Of a stretch of DNA of 64,000 bases, positions 16,205-24,011 are shown piece by piece. Made by a program: the position numbers and the translations under genes. Each line of letters begins with the position of its first letter. Positions within the stretch are counted from its first letter, which is position 1. Under the pieces are notes generated by a model, which saw only the letters and a list, made by a program, of their open reading frames with translations, was not told the DNA's origin and searched no databases. The DNA is taken from positions 62,001-126,000 of IMG/VR virus record IMGVR_UViG_3300021964_009390. One strand, written 5' to 3'. Origin of the DNA: a virus.

Positions 16205-16442
16205 AGACAATATAGATGCAAATGATCTGTTAGATCGTTGGTTCAACAGTGATGCGTGGAACACAATATGTAAAGATGCTGATGGTGATGATGCTGATAG
16301 CCTGGAGATACTAGAACAGGTTAATGAACAACTACAATCGCTGATATTTCATGTGCGCAACAACTCTGGTAACGCTCGTGTGGAATACGAACTACGCTAC
16401 TTCGCAGAACTATGTGAGATGTTTGAAGTACCTTTATTCTGA
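16197..16442 (+). CDS. Small acidic hypothetical protein (81 aa)
   Basis: MNEDNIDANDLLDRWFNSDA..., strongly acidic, overlapping both neighbours. Unknown. Confidence 0.6.
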   Translation: MNEDNIDANDLLDRWFNSDAWNTICKDADGDDADSLEILEQVNEQLQSLIFHVRNNSGNARVEYELRYFAELCEMFEVPLF

Positions 16443-16636
16443 TGAAAATAACAATAGAACCATACAGCGGGGGTGTGTTCACCGCGCAGAATGACGCGGA
16501 GCATATTGGTGAGGTCATCACCTTGTTCAAAGGTTTGCTAGTGAATGCTGGATATCACCCAAACACAGTTGACGAGTACTTGTCAGTTGAGGAGGAATGG
16601 TTCCCGGACAAAAATGAATCAGAAACAAACGACTAG
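16442..16636 (+). CDS. Small hypothetical protein (64 aa)
   Basis: Starts on the last base of the upstream stop. MKITIEPYSGGVFTAQN then an acidic C-terminus. Unknown. Confidence 0.55.
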   Translation: MKITIEPYSGGVFTAQNDAEHIGEVITLFKGLLVNAGYHPNTVDEYLSVEEEWFPDKNESETND

Positions 16637-16707
16637 GACCACCGCCAACGCAACCAGCATCGTGATTTGCTTAACTGTAACATGATGTATCATAACCATA
16701 TTTAATC

Positions 16708-16899
16708 ATGAACGACCAAGAAACAACTCCTATGACCCGTATCGTCAATGACGTGTTAGACGAATGGAAAGACACACAATTTAATATCGCCAGTGAATCC
16801 GCTAGATATCTACTGGCTTTAGCTGTAGCTGAACGTGTTGATGAACACGTGAAGCAATTGATAGAAGACATAGTCTGCCCTGGAGACACCTGGGGATAA
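16708..16899 (+). CDS. Small hypothetical protein (63 aa)
   Basis: MNDQETTPMTRIVNDVLDEW..., mainly helical. A TTGCTT-17-TCATAA promoter-like sequence at 16667-16695 may drive it. Unknown function. Confidence 0.55.
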   Translation: MNDQETTPMTRIVNDVLDEWKDTQFNIASESARYLLALAVAERVDEHVKQLIEDIVCPGDTWG

Positions 16900-16904
16900 C
16901 CCGC

Positions 16905-16980
<76 letters not shown>

Positions 16981-16987
16981 ATTTGAT

Positions 16988-17173
16988 GTGAAATACAAAT
17001 ACAACATAACATACACCAAAGATGGAACTAGAGACACAATGAACTTCAAGAACAAAGACACCATGATAAAATACCTTGAAACACACCGATACAAAATGTC
17101 CAGCTGGGGCAGAGTCACAGTCAATTTCAACCAGGTCTCCCTACCACTCAAAGCGACCGTGTGGAGCAGCTGA
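16988..17173 (+). CDS. Small basic hypothetical protein (61 aa)
   Basis: MKYKYNITYTKDGTRDTMNF..., a short beta-type protein with Lys/Thr-rich N-terminus, 8 nt after the tRNA. Unknown. Confidence 0.5.
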   Translation: MKYKYNITYTKDGTRDTMNFKNKDTMIKYLETHRYKMSSWGRVTVNFNQVSLPLKATVWSS

Positions 17174-17174
17174 C

Positions 17175-17357
17175 ATGTTATACGAAATATCAGACGAAGA
17201 CATACAAGCGATCAAAAATGTTGAGATCATAGTGAATGAAATGTATGACTCTAGGCGCGTGGTAGAGGCTGATGATATAATAGCATTACGATCAATCAAT
17301 CGATTGAAACGGATTGTGAAGGCATGGGAACATGATGAACAGATGTGGGACCAATAA
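17175..17357 (+). CDS. Small hypothetical protein (60 aa)
   Basis: Start at ATG 17175 next to the upstream stop. MLYEISDEDIQAIKNVEIIV..., acidic helical. Unknown. Confidence 0.55.
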   Translation: MLYEISDEDIQAIKNVEIIVNEMYDSRRVVEADDIIALRSINRLKRIVKAWEHDEQMWDQ

Positions 17358-17361
17358 ATGG

Positions 17362-17389
17362 TTGACATATATTACTGAACCAATATAAT
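17362..17389 (+). promoter_or_regulatory. Sigma70-type promoter near the start codon
   Basis: Consensus TTGACA, 16-bp spacer and consensus TATAAT; the -10 ends 8 nt before ATG 17398, so any leader is about 1-2 nt. Confidence 0.75.
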
Positions 17390-17397
17390 ACACGTAC

Positions 17398-17673
17398 ATG
17401 TACACAAGCACACAACAAGCAGACGATGCATGGGACGAATACTTCTCATCATCAGACGACCGGCATGAGAGATATCATAGAGAACGTGAGGATCTTAGAA
17501 TCAACGACATGATAGAGCAGCAACACTATCATGACCTGTATTGTGCCGAGCAAATGGGTATGTTATCGTACGACAAGGATGGTGTACCGTGCATGGATGA
17601 ATATTATGAATACTGGAACAGATTAACTAAATACGCGCAACATGAAACAGACAGACAACCGACTAGCATTTGA
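17398..17673 (+). CDS. Hypothetical protein (91 aa)
   Basis: MYTSTQQADDAWDEYFSSSD..., rich in Asp, Tyr, His. Overlaps the next gene by 32 nt. Unknown. Confidence 0.6.
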   Translation: MYTSTQQADDAWDEYFSSSDDRHERYHREREDLRINDMIEQQHYHDLYCAEQMGMLSYDKDGVPCMDEYYEYWNRLTKYAQHETDRQPTSI

Positions 17674-17854
17674 CCCACCTCATCGTAAGGAATTGGTCCG
17701 AGAGATAGCAGAACTACAATCCCGGTTACAACCTCACGATACTGGTCATATTCGCACCGCTATAAATGTACTCGAGCTACGAGTTCAGGAGATTGACCGT
17801 TTTCGGAAAAAAGAAAAAGACTGGAAAGATCCATTGCTGTTAGGTAAATACTGA
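17642..17854 (+). CDS. Small hypothetical protein (70 aa)
   Basis: MKQTDNRLAFDPPHRKELVR... helical, coiled-coil-like, directly upstream of the cytidylyltransferase-like gene. Unknown. Confidence 0.55.
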   Translation: MKQTDNRLAFDPPHRKELVREIAELQSRLQPHDTGHIRTAINVLELRVQEIDRFRKKEKDWKDPLLLGKY

Positions 17855-17855
17855 T

Positions 17856-18302
17856 ATGCATAAACAAATTGTAGGCTTCACTGCAGGTAATTTTGACCTG
17901 TTACATCCCGGATATATATACACGTTTGAGGAGGCCAAGCGACATTGTGATCACTTCATGGTGTTTTTGCAACGTGACCCATCTGCCACTCGGTACACCA
18001 AATACAAACCCGTGATTCCGTATTATGAGAGATACAAAGCGTTGATGTCCATAAAGTATGTTGACGAGGTGTACATGTATCAAACCGAAGAGGAACTGGT
18101 TGAATTGATTAAGTTTTGGAAACCAGATGTACGTATACTTGGTGAGGACTATATTGGTAAAAGTTTCACTGGAGACGATCTACCACCTCGAGTGATATAC
18201 ACCACTCGATCTCACGAGTGGAGCACCACTCGATTGAAGGACTTGATAACCAAACAAACAATCAAACAAAACCCTGACATTTTGAATGAACCAGACAAAT
18301 AA
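17856..18302 (+). CDS. Cytidylyltransferase-like nucleotidyltransferase
   Basis: 148 residues. GFTAGNFDLLHPGYIYTFEE (7-26) is the nucleotide-binding motif of glycerol-3-phosphate cytidylyltransferase / RfaE-type enzymes, except that the usual HxGH reads HPGY. VRILGEDY and SHEWSTTRLKDLI match the later motifs (the ISSTxI-like element). Such enzymes activate a polyol or sugar phosphate as a CDP or ADP derivative, so it could feed the glycosyltransferases. The H-to-Y change may alter catalysis. Confidence 0.75.
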   Translation: MHKQIVGFTAGNFDLLHPGYIYTFEEAKRHCDHFMVFLQRDPSATRYTKYKPVIPYYERYKALMSIKYVDEVYMYQTEEELVELIKFWKPDVRILGEDYIGKSFTGDDLPPRVIYTTRSHEWSTTRLKDLITKQTIKQNPDILNEPDK

Positions 18303-18306
18303 ACAC

Positions 18307-18382
18307 GCCACCTTAGCTCAGCTGGTAGAGCGGCTCACTTGTAATGAGCAGGTCGTCGGTTCGATCCCGACAGGTGGCTCCA
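18307..18382 (+). tRNA. tRNA-Thr (TGT anticodon)
   Basis: 76 nt with encoded CCA. Acceptor GCCACCT/AGGTGGC, anticodon stem GCTCA/TGAGC, loop CTTGTAA with anticodon TGT at 18340-18342, T-arm GGTTCGATCCC. It reads ACA, a codon abundant in these genes. Confidence 0.95.
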
Positions 18383-18389
18383 TTTAACC

Positions 18390-18665
18390 ATGTGGAACTA
18401 CAGAATCATAAAGTTCAAGGACCATGTAGGGTTGTATGAAACAATGTACAACGACGCTGGAGAGATCTGCGCCCATTCTGAAAAACCGGAAATAGTTGGT
18501 GACACTTTCGAAGAAGTAGGAGAAACGCTCAAGCTCATGCTGCATGATTACAACAAGCATGTGGCGAACCCGGATCAAGTGTTGGATGGACCGAGTATCA
18601 AGTTTGGTACATTCTATGATCCAGATGACAAACTTGTACCATTCACAGATCTGGACGACATTTGA
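18390..18665 (+). CDS. Hypothetical protein (91 aa)
   Basis: MWNYRIIKFKDHVGLYETMY... suggests a small alpha/beta fold. It begins 8 nt after the tRNA CCA end and may be processed from the tRNA transcript. Unknown. Confidence 0.6.
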   Translation: MWNYRIIKFKDHVGLYETMYNDAGEICAHSEKPEIVGDTFEEVGETLKLMLHDYNKHVANPDQVLDGPSIKFGTFYDPDDKLVPFTDLDDI

Positions 18666-18689
18666 TAGAGACGGTATTTGGTAGAGATT

Positions 18690-18833
18690 ATGAAAGAACG
18701 GTTACAGTACATATGGTCGATCTGCTCCTTGTTCGTGGTTCTCCCGTGCATGTTGTGTGTGGTGATGTACGATGTCATGACAGAATGGATCTTCGCGCGA
18801 TATCGAGAGTGGAAAAAAAAGTTGCGCGTTTGA
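18690..18833 (+). CDS. Small single-pass membrane protein (47 aa)
   Basis: MKERLQYIWSICSLFVVLPC continues with MLCVVMYDVM, one transmembrane helix, then a basic end. The promoter of the next gene is embedded in its last codons. Unknown. Confidence 0.6.
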   Translation: MKERLQYIWSICSLFVVLPCMLCVVMYDVMTEWIFARYREWKKKLRV

Positions 18834-18850
18834 TCATATGATCATATCAT
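18822..18850 (+). promoter_or_regulatory. Sigma70-type promoter with repeated leader
   Basis: A8G tract, TTGCGC, 17-bp spacer, TATCAT; followed at 18856 by the recurring leader CATAATCAGATAACA...AAAGGA before ATG 18891. Confidence 0.8.
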
Positions 18851-18890
18851 TATATCATAATCAGATAACAATTTCAACAAAGGACAAGAT

Positions 18891-19193
18891 ATGATGAGAT
18901 GCGACAAAACCGGACTAACCGACAAGGATTGGAGAACCATTTTAGATGTGGTCAACGTGTTTGACCCGGGTGATATAGCCCATGTGTATCCTGAGATGGG
19001 TTCACCTGAGTTCATGCAGGACGTTCAATCAGCTTTCAAGGCTGTGTTAGCTCATGTGGAGCGTAACAACATACAGAAAAGCCACGGAGGTGTGAAAGTA
19101 CCTCAATATGGCCCGAACGGAGCAGACAGCACCAAACCTAAACCAGTAGACCATATGAGCCTCGCCTATCAACAATGGGTACACGACTCATGA
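18891..19193 (+). CDS. Hypothetical protein (100 aa)
   Basis: Starts MMRCDKTGLTDKDWRTILDV behind an AAAGGA site in the repeated leader. No family recognised. Confidence 0.65.
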   Translation: MMRCDKTGLTDKDWRTILDVVNVFDPGDIAHVYPEMGSPEFMQDVQSAFKAVLAHVERNNIQKSHGGVKVPQYGPNGADSTKPKPVDHMSLAYQQWVHDS

Positions 19194-19507
19194 GTAGCTT
19201 TGTAACATATGTAGGAGTGGCGGATTGTCACGGAATCGAAAGTTTTCAGCTCAAAGATGATACAAGCGATTTTGACAGAACCTGTCGTATCATGAGATCA
19301 GCTGCTAACGGACAAAGACATGCTGTGTACTACGAGGCCTCTATGGATGCCGCGGCAGCAAGCGTAGTGAAAGAGTTTCTAGACGACGGACAATACACTG
19401 AAGCACTAGAATGTTTGAAACGGGTCTCCATTGAGCTCAGCACTCTCCCAGAACAGGCGGATAGTCTAGAAAAAATTCCCAACCCTGAACTGGATCCGTA
19501 CGCATGA
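19190..19507 (+). CDS. Hypothetical protein (105 aa)
   Basis: ATGA-coupled start at 19190. MSSFVTYVGVADCHGIESF then a helical Ala-rich region. Unknown. Confidence 0.6.
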   Translation: MSSFVTYVGVADCHGIESFQLKDDTSDFDRTCRIMRSAANGQRHAVYYEASMDAAAASVVKEFLDDGQYTEALECLKRVSIELSTLPEQADSLEKIPNPELDPYA

Positions 19508-19575
19508 TCACATTTTTCGTGTTCCTCATGTTCGGGTTGATGCTGTTTGCCGTAGCTTGCGAATTCAGCGAATAA
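19504..19575 (+). CDS. Membrane micro-protein (23 aa)
   Basis: ATGA-coupled frame encoding MITFFVFLMFGLMLFAVACE plus FSE, a single hydrophobic helix. Its position between coupled gene and promoter resembles the micro-protein at 23482. Confidence 0.45.
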   Translation: MITFFVFLMFGLMLFAVACEFSE

Positions 19576-19579
19576 AAAG

Positions 19580-19608
19580 TTGCGCGTTTGCTCAGCAGCT
19601 CATACAAT
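19580..19608 (+). promoter_or_regulatory. Sigma70-type promoter with repeated leader
   Basis: AAAAAG, TTGCGC, 17-bp spacer, TACAAT; the leader from 19613 (AATAATCAGATAACCAAAGG) holds the ribosome site. Confidence 0.85.
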
Positions 19609-19640
19609 TAAGAATAATCAGATAACCAAAGGATCAATCA

Positions 19641-20153
19641 ATGCATTACGAAAAATTACAGGACACAGTTGTTAACGCCGAAGACGATTTCTGGTTCGGG
19701 GACCCATGTTACGTGGTACCTGACTCACTCTGGGCACCATTTTGTGACAACTGGCAAGCATACGACAAGAAGCATCAAGACGATGCAGATTTCAAACATC
19801 ATTATGTGGCACGTGTCGAGCACGAATCGACCGGGTACGTGTTTTACGTGTGGAGCACCGCTTACGGAGACGGTACATACAGCCTGCAAGTCGACCACAA
19901 AGAGGTGGGTAAGCTACCAGTTGATGCTGGCTGTCTGAGCGCCATACCTGTAGGATTGATCAAGCACTGGAAAAAGGCTGGTGAGATCAGCAACTACGAG
20001 GACCTCGGCCATGTTGTAGACTTCGAAAATTTGCAGGGTGAGCTCGTGTGCGAGGGAGGAGACTTCTTCTGGGGACGAGTCAATTTACCCACCGGGTACG
20101 AGGAGGAACATGATGAGGAATATGAAGATTGTGACGAGTACAGTTATGTTTAG
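19641..20153 (+). CDS. Conserved phage hypothetical protein (170 aa)
   Basis: DDFWFGDPCYVVPDSLW, TAYGDGTYSLQVD and VDAGCLSAIPVGL form a recurring pattern in phage proteins of unknown function. The C-terminus is highly acidic (EEEHDEEYEDCDEYSYV). First gene of a coupled set. Confidence 0.7.
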   Translation: MHYEKLQDTVVNAEDDFWFGDPCYVVPDSLWAPFCDNWQAYDKKHQDDADFKHHYVARVEHESTGYVFYVWSTAYGDGTYSLQVDHKEVGKLPVDAGCLSAIPVGLIKHWKKAGEISNYEDLGHVVDFENLQGELVCEGGDFFWGRVNLPTGYEEEHDEEYEDCDEYSYV

Positions 20154-20247
20154 TGTCATGTTGCTACTTGCAGCAATCATGAGTACTGCAGACAGTCATA
20201 GCTGCCCGGAACCTGGTCATGGCCCATGCTATTTGTGCGACAAATGA
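20122..20247 (+). CDS. Small secreted-type peptide (41 aa)
   Basis: Hydrophobic signal MKIVTSTVMFSVMLLLAAIM then a short Cys-containing tail SHSCPEPGHGPCYLCDK. Overlaps the upstream 3' end in another frame and is ATGA-coupled to the next gene. Could act at the envelope; unknown. Confidence 0.5.
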   Translation: MKIVTSTVMFSVMLLLAAIMSTADSHSCPEPGHGPCYLCDK

Positions 20248-20453
20248 GCGACATGACTGAACAACAGCTAGACATGCTCCGTCGCAAGATCATCGAACGC
20301 GTCACCAGTGTGTTCACCAGTCGTCCCACGTGGGCCGCTCAACCATTTGTTGATCATGACACATACTCCAGCATCGAGCAAGCGATCAATGATGAGTTTG
20401 ACAAGCATCAGAAGTTGCATGTATCAGATGATGTTCATACTATAGAATCATGA
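20244..20453 (+). CDS. Small hypothetical protein (69 aa)
   Basis: MSDMTEQQLDMLRRKIIERV..., helical. The promoter for the following gene lies in its last 40 bases. Unknown. Confidence 0.55.
   Translation: MSDMTEQQLDMLRRKIIERVTSVFTSRPTWAAQPFVDHDTYSSIEQAINDEFDKHQKLHVSDDVHTIES
20415..20443 (+). promoter_or_regulatory. Sigma70-type promoter, predicted leaderless
   Basis: TTGCAT, 17-bp spacer, TACTAT ending 6 nt before ATG 20450; located inside the preceding coding region. Confidence 0.65.
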
Positions 20454-20809
20454 CAGATAACACCAAAACATTTAAAAATTTAAACTTTGTTCAAGACACA
20501 AACTACCCTCACGAACAACTCAATCAACCACCAAAATACAACGCTGAGTTCTCCACAGACGACTACACGTTGAGCGTGGTGTATGGTGGAATGACTTACA
20601 GTAGCTCATCTACTGACGGTGACGCCTCCTCTTATGAAGTGGCGTTGTGGGATTCAGATGATGAACTGGTAAAAATGGACGAGTATGACTCGGTACTAGG
20701 CTGGCAAACACCAGACGAAATCACAAGAATCATGAAATTGATTCAGTTGCGTCCGGATCTGCTCAAGCAAAAGACCGTCAAACAATTGTGTGATGCGGCG
20801 GGCGTTTGA
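20450..20809 (+). CDS. Hypothetical protein (119 aa)
   Basis: MTDNTKTFKNLNFVQDTNYP..., acidic, with a beta-rich middle (YTLSVVYGGMTYSSSSTDG). Unknown. Confidence 0.6.
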   Translation: MTDNTKTFKNLNFVQDTNYPHEQLNQPPKYNAEFSTDDYTLSVVYGGMTYSSSSTDGDASSYEVALWDSDDELVKMDEYDSVLGWQTPDEITRIMKLIQLRPDLLKQKTVKQLCDAAGV

Positions 20810-21137
20810 CAAACTCGCATCACTTGTGTTATACCATGTTGGTGACACCATTTGTGATCTATTCTTTTGGAAACATTTCCAAGACGAATGGGTTGTTGAC
20901 CACATGTACCGTGTGTACAGCTGGTGCATACTCAAGAGCGTAAAGCTGCAGCACCCGGAACTTGAAAATTTTGCTAACTCGCCGAGTGGATCGAATGTGA
21001 TCGAACCGGTACATATAGACTCTAAAGATGTAGTGTTGCAACCATCATTTGATGAATTTGTAGACGACAATGATCTGATGGAATGTCAAATAATGTTTCA
21101 AGAAGAAATCACACAACATTGGAGAGATCGAACATGA
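20793..21137 (+). CDS. Hypothetical protein (114 aa)
   Basis: MRRAFDKLASLVLYHVGDTI..., an alpha-helical N-terminus and a long acidic C-terminus. Overlaps the upstream gene by 17 nt. Unknown. Confidence 0.6.
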   Translation: MRRAFDKLASLVLYHVGDTICDLFFWKHFQDEWVVDHMYRVYSWCILKSVKLQHPELENFANSPSGSNVIEPVHIDSKDVVLQPSFDEFVDDNDLMECQIMFQEEITQHWRDRT

Positions 21138-21352
21138 ACGACACACCACAACTATCCGGAAAACAGAAACAACGACTCATGAAACATGCGCGTCGGGCAT
21201 TTGATCATGACCCGAACGATTATGATGGTATGGGTAACTCCGGCCGATTTCCACCGGAACAAACCGAACATCCTGGAGATAAAAAACACTCGGACCTGTT
21301 GCTGATCATGCTGGCTCTGGCACTACCTGTGATCTATTACCTACTCAAATAA
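21134..21352 (+). CDS. Tail-anchored small protein (72 aa)
   Basis: ATGA-coupled. Basic N-terminus (KQKQRLMKHARRAF) and a C-terminal hydrophobic helix LLLIMLALALPVIYYLLK, consistent with tail anchoring in the inner membrane. Unknown. Confidence 0.55.
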   Translation: MNDTPQLSGKQKQRLMKHARRAFDHDPNDYDGMGNSGRFPPEQTEHPGDKKHSDLLLIMLALALPVIYYLLK

Positions 21353-21353
21353 C

Positions 21354-22064
21354 ATGTATCAACACCTGTCAAACGGTGACATGTACGACCCTAACCGGTT
21401 CATCTACATACAGATAGACAACACCAAACCACAACCACACAACAGAGTACAGACCCCTCTGTTTCATCTCAATGTGCGGAGGATAACTGACCTCACAAGT
21501 GAAGAGATCATGCATTTGATGAGCCAATGCAGAGTCGCCCCACAACCTTGCGTCAAGTCACAACTGTGGTACATAGAGGCGAATCGCAAACGTCGGAGAG
21601 AGTACGCGATACATAAATTGCAACATGATTACTGGTGGGAGGTTTGTGCTAAAATTCAGTACAAGTACACCAAGGAACAACTGGACAAAATGCCATGGAC
21701 TGAATCCAGACACAAGAAGCATGAACGTGTGCTGGGACCCACGCTATGGGAGTGGGTGGAGCAATGCAGACCCAACAGTTTTCACGCGCTGTGGGGCCGA
21801 AGAAAAACATTACCGGGAATCTCTCGTATGAGGACTAAATACACTTGTGGAGACAAACGAACTAGACGATTATCTTCGCGAGCTAGCTCGCGAGACAAGC
21901 GTGGGCGACGCGTTCAAAATGTCTCACCCGTCACGAAGTCGCATGCAATTTCATCTGTTGGCCGAAGAACAACGCGCTCATCGAGAAATGTTGGAAAGAC
22001 GACGCGAAGAGTTGCTAGAACTGGAAATAACAGGAGACAGTTCAGAAGACAGTTCAGAAGCTGA
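21354..22064 (+). CDS. Hypothetical protein, C-terminal third overlaps another frame
   Basis: 236 residues. Residues 1-160 look like a normal protein (WYIEANRKRRREYAIHKL, WWEVCAKIQYKYTKEQL). From about residue 165 the sequence turns into an Arg/Ser-rich string (TRRLSSRASSRDKRGRR) read from DNA that also encodes the convincing protein at 21847. The Arg/Ser tail may thus be artefactual (a frameshift, natural or in the assembly) or a real overlapping extension. Confidence 0.5.
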   Translation: MYQHLSNGDMYDPNRFIYIQIDNTKPQPHNRVQTPLFHLNVRRITDLTSEEIMHLMSQCRVAPQPCVKSQLWYIEANRKRRREYAIHKLQHDYWWEVCAKIQYKYTKEQLDKMPWTESRHKKHERVLGPTLWEWVEQCRPNSFHALWGRRKTLPGISRMRTKYTCGDKRTRRLSSRASSRDKRGRRVQNVSPVTKSHAISSVGRRTTRSSRNVGKTTRRVARTGNNRRQFRRQFRS

Positions 22065-22287
22065 GCAACCTAAAAAGTATCCGTACAAAGTGAAAAACTG
22101 CGCCGATGATCATAAACACAACATACACGTGCATGACCAGCCGTTGATTGTAGGCAAGGTATACAATTTGAAATTCGCGAATCATCACCATGATGGTTGT
22201 TATCTGGTCACGAGCGAACATCCTCACGAAGCGTTATATGCTTGGCCAATCTCAGGTCCCTTTGACACCTGTGGTGAGTGTAGTTGA
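21847..22287 (+). CDS. Hypothetical protein with histidine-rich C-terminus
   Basis: 146 residues from GTG 21847; no ATG is available because a TGA lies in frame at 21829. Acidic helical N-terminus (NELDDYLRELARETSVGDAF), a duplicated DSSEDSSE encoded by a tandem 12-bp DNA repeat at about 22037-22060, and a His-rich end (DDHKHNIHVHD, NHHHDGC) that may bind metal. Overlaps the upstream frame by 218 nt; a +1 frameshift joining the two is possible. Confidence 0.55.
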   Translation: METNELDDYLRELARETSVGDAFKMSHPSRSRMQFHLLAEEQRAHREMLERRREELLELEITGDSSEDSSEAEQPKKYPYKVKNCADDHKHNIHVHDQPLIVGKVYNLKFANHHHDGCYLVTSEHPHEALYAWPISGPFDTCGECS

Positions 22288-22294
22288 AACAAAG

Positions 22295-22323
22295 TTGCAC
22301 ATTCACTCAAACGCAGATACAAT
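22295..22323 (+). promoter_or_regulatory. Sigma70-type promoter with repeated leader
   Basis: TTGCAC, 17-bp spacer, TACAAT; leader AATAATCAGAAAACAAAGGA from 22329. Confidence 0.8.
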
Positions 22324-22354
22324 AGAAGAATAATCAGAAAACAAAGGATCAAAC

Positions 22355-22606
22355 ATGACAGACACCGAATCAGACACACTACTTCACAATTATCCTGAGA
22401 TGGAACTCTCCGTGAAACTGAGCCAGATAGAAGGCTGCTTTAAGTTTCTACACTACATGAATTTTGACGAGTATGGAGATGTGATCGAACGCCCACGCAA
22501 CGAGACTGAACGTCAGAGCGTGGTGAACAATCTGGAACGAGTACGAGAGTGCCGCTCGTTGCTCAAGCGTGTGCTCAACGGACACAAACAAAAGTTGCAG
22601 CATTGA
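22355..22606 (+). CDS. Small hypothetical protein (83 aa)
   Basis: MTDTESDTLLHNYPEMELSV..., helical. Behind a repeated-leader promoter; the next promoter is embedded in its 3' end. Unknown. Confidence 0.6.
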   Translation: MTDTESDTLLHNYPEMELSVKLSQIEGCFKFLHYMNFDEYGDVIERPRNETERQSVVNNLERVRECRSLLKRVLNGHKQKLQH

Positions 22607-22623
22607 TCAGTTGTGTATATCAT
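22595..22623 (+). promoter_or_regulatory. Sigma70-type promoter with repeated leader
   Basis: AAAAG, TTGCAG, 17-bp spacer, TATCAT; leader CATAATCAGTTAACCAAAGG from 22629. Confidence 0.8.
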
Positions 22624-22652
22624 TAGATCATAATCAGTTAACCAAAGGTCAC

Positions 22653-22994
22653 ATGAGCAAGAACATTTCATTCATCAGTCACCACAAACCACAACGCGGC
22701 ATCACCGGCACCTCGTTACAATCGTACCTCAAGGCGAGTCGAGCGCATCTGGAGATGCTGTTTGGCCCTCCGCTGAACGAACCAGTGGACGATTACAAGA
22801 CCAGCTACGAGTGGCATGTGGAGGTCAAGCATGACGGAGAGTCCAGAGGATTTGTGGCCATTTACGATTACAAGAGCGATCATAGTGACGACATCGGCGA
22901 GGAGATTCACTGGCATGTAGGTGCCAAGGATGTGTATCTAGCGTCCGAGGTTGTTGATTTCGCCACCACCGGGAAAACTTTCAAAGTAACATAA
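22653..22994 (+). CDS. Hypothetical protein (113 aa)
   Basis: Start at ATG 22653 behind AAAGG. MSKNISFISHHKPQRGITG..., then a beta-rich part (EWHVEVKHDGESRGFVAIYD). Unknown. Confidence 0.6.
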   Translation: MSKNISFISHHKPQRGITGTSLQSYLKASRAHLEMLFGPPLNEPVDDYKTSYEWHVEVKHDGESRGFVAIYDYKSDHSDDIGEEIHWHVGAKDVYLASEVVDFATTGKTFKVT

Positions 22995-22995
22995 C

Positions 22996-23238
22996 ATGAG
23001 ACAGAAACGACATTACATCAAGCAAAACTGCTTCGGAGACCTGGAGGTGTTCATCGTGGAGGCAGTAGAAGTTAACAAACACCAACCACTCCGAGACCAG
23101 GTGAACAACTGGACCGCGTACTGCGTGTGCGACAACCGAGCCACGGCTGATGCGGTGATCAAAAAAGACATGGAGCGAGGAGACATTTTGAGAGGACGAA
23201 TCTCGTCCCACACCATTCAAACCAAGGAGATGATATGA
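22996..23238 (+). CDS. Small hypothetical protein (80 aa)
   Basis: MRQKRHYIKQNCFGDLEVFI..., 1 nt after the upstream stop. Unknown. Confidence 0.6.
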   Translation: MRQKRHYIKQNCFGDLEVFIVEAVEVNKHQPLRDQVNNWTAYCVCDNRATADAVIKKDMERGDILRGRISSHTIQTKEMI

Positions 23239-23489
23239 TAACAGAACTAGCAAACACCAAAGTATTAGCCAAAACCCATTTATACAGCACCTGGAGCCGG
23301 AAAACTGTCGGCGAGGTGGTTGACAGCTGGAACTGGAACATGGGGATCTTTGAGATATACGATGAGATTCGAGACTGGGACCGGCGTGATCAAGAGAACG
23401 TGCTCCGGTATGCTTATGATTACTTCAACAAGGACAAGTTCATCAACGAGCTGGCCAGCCACTTGTTGGGTCAAGGTTTTGATGATTGA
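23235..23489 (+). CDS. Small hypothetical protein (84 aa)
   Basis: ATGA-coupled; WNWNMGIFEIYDEIRDWDRR, Trp/Asp-rich. Unknown. Confidence 0.6.
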   Translation: MITELANTKVLAKTHLYSTWSRKTVGEVVDSWNWNMGIFEIYDEIRDWDRRDQENVLRYAYDYFNKDKFINELASHLLGQGFDD

Positions 23490-23556
23490 GCTATTGTTCC
23501 TGGTGGTGGTGTTGAGCCTGCCGATGATCGCCATATACATTTTTGATCAGATGTGA
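23482..23556 (+). CDS. Membrane micro-protein (24 aa)
   Basis: Overlaps the preceding end by 8 nt and encodes one hydrophobic helix (MIELLFLVVVLSLPMIAIYI plus FDQM), followed at once by a promoter. Confidence 0.45.
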   Translation: MIELLFLVVVLSLPMIAIYIFDQM

Positions 23557-23560
23557 AAAG

Positions 23561-23589
23561 TTGCAGGTTTGATCGATCGTGCATACAAT
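23561..23589 (+). promoter_or_regulatory. Sigma70-type promoter, predicted leaderless
   Basis: AAAAG, TTGCAG, 17-bp spacer, TACAAT ending 6 nt before ATG 23596. Confidence 0.85.
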
Positions 23590-23595
23590 CATTAC

Positions 23596-23760
23596 ATGAC
23601 AGCGACAGATATAAAACACAAGAGACGTAAACAAGCCTGGGAGTCTTTACCAACACCTCGAGTGAGCTGGGAAGAGTTCAAAAGGATCAACGATCGTAGC
23701 AGCAGCATCGAACAAGCTGTGGTACGAGCCACAAGAATCACACAAAAGAAACACCGATGA
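23596..23760 (+). CDS. Small basic hypothetical protein (54 aa)
   Basis: Start at 23596 set by the promoter spacing. MTATDIKHKRRKQAWESLPT...TQKKHR, basic. Unknown. Confidence 0.55.
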   Translation: MTATDIKHKRRKQAWESLPTPRVSWEEFKRINDRSSSIEQAVVRATRITQKKHR

Positions 23761-24011
23761 CACAACCAATGCAAACACAAACACCTTTTCCACCAGAACA
23801 ACACACCATCACTCGACCCGAACACACACGTTGGGATCGATTTGAAAAGGTGGAGTTCATAGAAGAAACCTCCACTCTCACCAGACATGACATGTTCAAT
23901 GAGTTGCTGGGCTGGATGAACGAAGAGGAGTTCAACAAATTCTACGACAATTTCTGCAGCAACTGGTCTCTAGCAAGGGATCATGAAGAGCTTGACACGC
24001 GTGTTGGATAA
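23757..24011 (+). CDS. Small hypothetical protein (84 aa)
   Basis: ATGA-coupled. Gln/Thr/Pro-rich N-terminus, then an acidic helical part (WMNEEEFNKFYDNFCSNW). Unknown. Confidence 0.6.
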   Translation: MTQPMQTQTPFPPEQHTITRPEHTRWDRFEKVEFIEETSTLTRHDMFNELLGWMNEEEFNKFYDNFCSNWSLARDHEELDTRVG

